Shown here: positions 60,571-64,000 of the stretch, piece by piece
How the letters are laid out: every line of letters begins with the position of its first letter
Numbering within the stretch: the stretch's first letter is position 1
DNA from: CAJCIS01 sp965276755
GTDB lineage: Bacteria > Pseudomonadota > Alphaproteobacteria > Acetobacterales > Acetobacteraceae
Assembly (NCBI GenBank): GCA_965276755.1
Contig: OZ255625.1
Coordinates: 1,178,001 to 1,242,000, forward strand
Length of the DNA: 64,000 nucleotides
Reading direction: 5' to 3'
The notes under the pieces: model-generated
What the model was told of the DNA's origin: nothing
The model's database searches: none
The model's input: only the letters and a program-made list of their open reading frames with translations
Made by a program: the position numbers and the translations under genes

Positions 60571-60945
60571 TCAAGCCGCAGGCGTCTCCCTAGCCTTCTC
60601 CGCAATACGCGCCGACTTGCCACGCCGCCCACGCAAATAATACAACTTTGCCCGCCGCACATCACCGCGCCGCACCACCTCGATCTGCGCAATCGCCGGC
60701 GAATACAGCGGAAAGATACGTTCCACGCCCTCGCCGTAGCTGATCTTGCGCACAGTGAAATTACTGTTCAGCCCACGATTGCTGCGCGCAATGCACACGC
60801 CCTCATAGGCCTGCACCCGCGCCCGCTCGCCCTCAACCACCTTGACCGATACGCGCAGCGTATCGCCGGGCGAAAATTCCGGCACGGCGCGCGCGGCACT
60901 CAGGCGCGCGATCTCCTCCGCCTCGTAGCTCTGAATGATGTTCAT
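60571..60945 (-). CDS. rplS: 50S ribosomal protein L19
   Basis: A 124-residue L19. Recognisable tracts are FSPGDTLRVSVKVVEGERAR, VQAYEGVCIARSNRGLNSNF, YGEGVERIFPLYSPAIAQIE and RRGDVRRAKLYYLRGRRGKS. It sits at the interface of the ribosomal subunits. Its start overlaps the trmD stop by 4 bases, the usual order in this operon. Confidence 0.97.
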   Translation of the reverse strand: MNIIQSYEAEEIARLSAARAVPEFSPGDTLRVSVKVVEGERARVQAYEGVCIARSNRGLNSNFTVRKISYGEGVERIFPLYSPAIAQIEVVRRGDVRRAKLYYLRGRRGKSARIAEKARETPAA

Positions 60946-61643
60946 GATTGCGTCCTTTCATGGCTCTGTAACGCGCCCCACAAATCGGGCCGGCGCGCAC
61001 GGGTGATGGTTTCGGCTTCGCGCTTGCGCCACGCGGCGATGCGGGAATGATCGCCCGACAGCAGCACATCGGGCACAGCGCGCCCCTGCCATTCGGCCGG
61101 GCGCGTGTAGTGGGGATATTCCAGCAGGCCGTCGGAGAAACTCTCCTCCTCCGCGCTATGCGCGGCACCCATGACGCCGGGCAGCAGGCGCACACAGGCA
61201 TCCAGCACAATCATCGCCGCCAATTCGCCACCGGAAAGTACGTAGTCGCCAACGCTGATTTCGCGAAGTGCGCGGGCATCGATCACGCGCTGGTCGATGC
61301 CTTCATAGCGCCCGCACAGCACGATAACGCCTTGGCCGGCGGCGAGCGCGCGCACGTCCTGCTGCGCCAGCGGCAGCCCACGCGGCGTCACGTACAACAA
61401 TGGCCGATCGTCCGCTGCGGCGGCAATCGCTGTATCGACCACATCCGCGCGCAGCACCATGCCCGCGCCGCCGCCGAATGGCGTGTCATCGACGCGCCGG
61501 TCTGCCCGGCCCGCGAAATCGCGAATATCCAGCGTCTCCAATTGCCAAATTCCCGCCTCCAGCGCCCGGCCGGCCAGCGACTGGCCGAGCGGTCCCGGGA
61601 ACATGGCCGGAAACAGCGTCAGCACCGTGGCGCGCCAACTCAT
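60942..61643 (-). CDS. trmD: tRNA (guanine37-N1)-methyltransferase
   Basis: A 233-residue SPOUT methyltransferase that methylates G37 of tRNAs reading CNN codons and keeps frame. Motifs are TLFPAMFPGPLGQSLAGRAL, DDTPFGGGAGMVLR, the knotted SAM site LCGRYEGIDQRVID and EISVGDYVLSGGELAAM. It overlaps rimM upstream and rplS downstream by 4 bases each. Confidence 0.97.
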   Translation of the reverse strand: MSWRATVLTLFPAMFPGPLGQSLAGRALEAGIWQLETLDIRDFAGRADRRVDDTPFGGGAGMVLRADVVDTAIAAAADDRPLLYVTPRGLPLAQQDVRALAAGQGVIVLCGRYEGIDQRVIDARALREISVGDYVLSGGELAAMIVLDACVRLLPGVMGAAHSAEEESFSDGLLEYPHYTRPAEWQGRAVPDVLLSGDHSRIAAWRKREAETITRARRPDLWGALQSHERTQS

Positions 61644-62173
61644 GCCACGCGCTCGCTCACATCGCCGGCGATCTCGACCTCATCAGGCGGGGTCACCACG
61701 ATGCGTCCGGCGGCCACATCCACGCTCGGCACCGCCTCGCGTGTAAAGGGCACGAAAAGGCTTTCGGCGCCGGCGACGATTTCCAGGCTGGAACCGGCGC
61801 CGTAATCGTGCACCGCGATGACGCGTCCCATTTCGGCACCCGCGGCATCAACCGCGGCCAGCCCGATCAGATCGGCCAAATAGAACTCGTCCTCATCCGC
61901 GGTTGGCGGCAGCCGATCGCGCGGCGCGAAGAGGCGCAGATTGACGAGCTTTTCGGCCTCCGAACGATCGGCGATCGCGCGCCCCGATGCGTCACGCAGT
62001 TCGGCCAACCCCTCGCCGCGCCAGGCCAGCGACCACACTCGCCCGCGCTCATCGCTGAGTGGCGCATAACGCGGCAGGTCGGCCGCGACGGTCGTGTAGC
62101 TGTGCACGTGCACCAGCCCACGCACGCCATGCGGCCTGCCCACCACGCCCATCAGGATTTGGCCTTCAACCAC
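61640..62173 (-). CDS. rimM: Ribosome maturation factor RimM
   Basis: A 177-residue RimM with an N-terminal domain (MGVVGRPHGVRGLVHVHSYT) and the PRC-barrel-like C-terminal part (DEFYLADLIGLAAVDAAGAE, VPFTREAVPSVDVAAGRIVV). It assists 16S rRNA processing and assembly of the 30S head by binding S19. Overlaps trmD by 4 bases and follows rpsP by 3 bases. Confidence 0.95.
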   Translation of the reverse strand: MVEGQILMGVVGRPHGVRGLVHVHSYTTVAADLPRYAPLSDERGRVWSLAWRGEGLAELRDASGRAIADRSEAEKLVNLRLFAPRDRLPPTADEDEFYLADLIGLAAVDAAGAEMGRVIAVHDYGAGSSLEIVAGAESLFVPFTREAVPSVDVAAGRIVVTPPDEVEIAGDVSERVA

Positions 62174-62176
62174 TGC

Positions 62177-62524
62177 TTACGCTGCGGCCGCAGCGTCCGC
62201 CGCGGCCTTGGCGCGTTCCTGTGCGCGCTTCTTCGGCGCGGACTGGATCGGCTGTTCGCGATGTTCGTGCTTGAGCATCAGCCCTGCATTGCCCAGGAAG
62301 CGCGCCACGCGATCGGTTGCCAGCGCACCCTCGGCCAGCCAGTAGGTAATGCGATCATGCGTCAGTTTGATGCGCTCTTCGTGCTCGGCCGGCAGCATCG
62401 GATTGTAGCTGCCAACCTTTTCGATGAAGCGCCCATCGCGCGGACTGCGGCTGTCTGCGACCACGATGTGATAATACGGCCGCTTCTTGGCGCCGGCGCG
62501 GGCGAGGCGAATCTTGAGACCCAT
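62177..62524 (-). CDS. rpsP: 30S ribosomal protein S16
   Basis: A 115-residue S16: MGLKIRLARAGAKKRPYYHI, VVADSRSPRDGRFIEKVGSY and YNPMLPAEHEERIKLTHDRI. The C-terminus is extended by about 25 Ala/Lys-rich residues, as in many alphaproteobacteria. It binds 16S rRNA early in 30S assembly. Lies 33 bases after ffh. Confidence 0.97.
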   Translation of the reverse strand: MGLKIRLARAGAKKRPYYHIVVADSRSPRDGRFIEKVGSYNPMLPAEHEERIKLTHDRITYWLAEGALATDRVARFLGNAGLMLKHEHREQPIQSAPKKRAQERAKAAADAAAAA

Positions 62525-62557
62525 GTTAGTGCTGCTTCCTTGTGTAAATTCGTGAAT

Positions 62558-63955
62558 TCAGAAGGGTCGTCGCGGACCGGCGCGACCGGCTTGCGGCGCG
62601 GCGCCACCCGGCATCAGCCCCGCCAGCCCGTGACGCATCAGCCCTTTGGCGCCGAGCTTTTTCATGCGCTTCATCATGTCGGCCATGTCGTCGAACTGCT
62701 TGAGCAATTTGTTGACGTCGGCAACCGCCACGCCCGAGCCTGCGGCGATGCGCTTCTTGCGGCTCGCCTTGATGATTTCCGGCGCCTGGCGTTCCTTCAC
62801 GGTCATGCTGCTGATCATCGCCTGATGGCGCTTGAAGATCGTCTGATCGATATTGGCATTCTCGATCTGCTGCTTCATCTGGCCCATGCCGGGCAGCATG
62901 CCCAAGATCGAGCTGATCGAACCCATCTTGCTCATCTGCTTGAGCTGGCTTGAATAGTCCTCGAGCGTGAAACGCCCGGCCATCATCTTGCGGGCGAGCT
63001 TCTCCGCCTCGTCCTGATCGATCGTCTCGGCCGCGCGCTCGACCAGGCCGACGATATCGCCCAGGCCAAGAATGCGCCCGGCGACACGCTCGGGGTGAAA
63101 TTCCTCGAGCGCATCGATCTTCTCGCCGGAGCCGGAGAACTTGATCGGCGCGCCGGTGACATGGCGCATCGACAGCGCCGCGCCGCCGCGCGCATCGCCA
63201 TCCATGCGCGTCAGGATCACGCCGGTGACGCCCAGACTGTCGTTAAAGGCCTGCGCGGTGCGGACGGCGTCCTGGCCGGTCATGGCGTCCACCACCAGCA
63301 GCGTCTCGACCGGGCTGGTCGCCTCGCGAATGGCGCGCACCTCATCCATCAGCGCCTGGTCGATGGACAGGCGACCGGCGGTGTCGAGGATGACGATGTC
63401 AAAGCCCTCGCGACGGCCGGCATCCATGGCGCGGCGGGCAATCTGCACCGGCGTCTCGCCGGCGACGATGGGCAGGGACGGCACGCCGGCGCGCTCGGCC
63501 AGTTGGGCGAGCTGGAGCTGGGCGGCCGGGCGCTGCGTGTCGAGGCTTGCCAGCAGAACGCGCTTCTTTTCGCGCGTGCGCAGGCGCAAAGCGAGCTTGC
63601 CGGATGTGGTGGTCTTGCCCGAGCCCTGCAGGCCCACCATCAGGAACGGGATCGGCGCGGGGGCAGCCAGGTTGAGCGGCACAGCGCCGACGCCGCCGAG
63701 GGCTTCGACCAGCGCGTCGTTGACGATCTTGGCCACCGTCTGGCCGGGCGAGACGCTGTCGAGCACCTCGGCGCCGATGGCGCGCGCCCTTACCTTGGCG
63801 ACGAAATCCTTGACGACCGGCAGGGCGACGTCGGAATCCAGCATGGCCAGGCGCACTTCGCGCAGAGCCTCGGTAACATCGGCCTCGCTCAGGGCGCCGC
63901 GGCGGCGCAGGCCCTCGAAGATGCCGTTGAACTTGTCCGACAGGGTGTCGAACAT
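62558..63955 (-). CDS. ffh: Signal recognition particle protein Ffh
   Basis: A 465-residue SRP54 GTPase that binds 4.5S RNA and signal sequences and docks with FtsY at the membrane. The N domain starts MFDTLSDKFNGIFEGLRRRG. The G domain has GLQGSGKTTTSGKLAL near residue 107, DTQRPAA, DTAGRLSID and TRMDGDARGG. The methionine-rich M domain follows (MSKMGSISSILGMLPGMGQM). First gene of the ffh-rpsP-rimM-trmD-rplS operon. Confidence 0.97.
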   Translation of the reverse strand: MFDTLSDKFNGIFEGLRRRGALSEADVTEALREVRLAMLDSDVALPVVKDFVAKVRARAIGAEVLDSVSPGQTVAKIVNDALVEALGGVGAVPLNLAAPAPIPFLMVGLQGSGKTTTSGKLALRLRTREKKRVLLASLDTQRPAAQLQLAQLAERAGVPSLPIVAGETPVQIARRAMDAGRREGFDIVILDTAGRLSIDQALMDEVRAIREATSPVETLLVVDAMTGQDAVRTAQAFNDSLGVTGVILTRMDGDARGGAALSMRHVTGAPIKFSGSGEKIDALEEFHPERVAGRILGLGDIVGLVERAAETIDQDEAEKLARKMMAGRFTLEDYSSQLKQMSKMGSISSILGMLPGMGQMKQQIENANIDQTIFKRHQAMISSMTVKERQAPEIIKASRKKRIAAGSGVAVADVNKLLKQFDDMADMMKRMKKLGAKGLMRHGLAGLMPGGAAPQAGRAGPRRPF

Positions 63956-64000
63956 GGCTGGGGTCGCTCCAATGCGCTTCGCGCCGCTGCGCGAGCCTTC

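Noticed and set aside
59048..60640. 530-codon plus-strand open frame opposite leuC
   Set aside because: Antisense to leuC with Arg/Gly/Ala-rich composition and no recognisable motif.

Overview
The window is high-GC DNA whose housekeeping block on the minus strand, ffh-rpsP-rimM-trmD-rplS followed by leuC-leuD-leuB, together with purQ/purL, bolA-grxD, DUF1345, DUF2852 and many TPR-sulfotransferases, fits an alphaproteobacterium, most likely Acetobacteraceae (Rhodospirillales). The taxon is inferred from gene content and order only.

Layout. 1-6.8 kb: surface-polysaccharide genes (membrane protein, family 2 glycosyltransferase, a large membrane protein split by an ISAzo13 insertion, acyltransferase). 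6.8-12.8 kb: a coupled TPP-enzyme/Rieske-oxygenase pair, a SEC-C/TPR sulfotransferase and a spore-photoproduct-lyase-like radical SAM protein. 12.9-16.6 kb: a three-gene operon of a GH13 enzyme, a 54-residue membrane protein and a PQQ-like propeller. 16.8-19.4 kb: a TetR regulator and a lower-GC island holding a Drt2-type antiviral reverse transcriptase with a structured leader. 19.4-31.5 kb: membrane and ABC genes, fumarylacetoacetase, a SYLF protein, a GloVer-repeat protein, a second acyltransferase, and a frameshifted TonB receptor divergent from a NikR-like regulator with a near-consensus NikR operator between them. 31.6-37 kb: purQ and purL separated by a secreted protein and a Tae4-type amidase, then bolA-grxD. 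37-44 kb: accessory DNA with a Fic protein, TetR, an OmpA-like protein, GYF and DUF2628 proteins and a decayed PIN toxin. 44-50 kb: a methyltransferase and three tandem TPR-sulfotransferases. 50-57 kb: secreted proteins, two tRNAs, an aldehyde dehydrogenase and an orphan HicB. 57-64 kb: the leucine and ribosome/SRP block.

Two things stand out. First, the reverse transcriptase at about 17.99-19.25 kb closely resembles Drt2. The roughly 250 bases in front of it look like a structured non-coding RNA with long stop-free frames, as expected if the enzyme copies the RNA in a rolling circle to build a 'never-ending' gene (neo). Second, about 21 copies of a short G-rich palindromic element punctuate the window. 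The hairpin arms change in compensating pairs around a fixed GCA loop, a 20-bp palindrome can replace the hairpin tip, and copies often sit as inverted pairs. The common form has no stop codon in any of the six frames, and several proteins start or end inside a copy. Two further small repeat families are also present.
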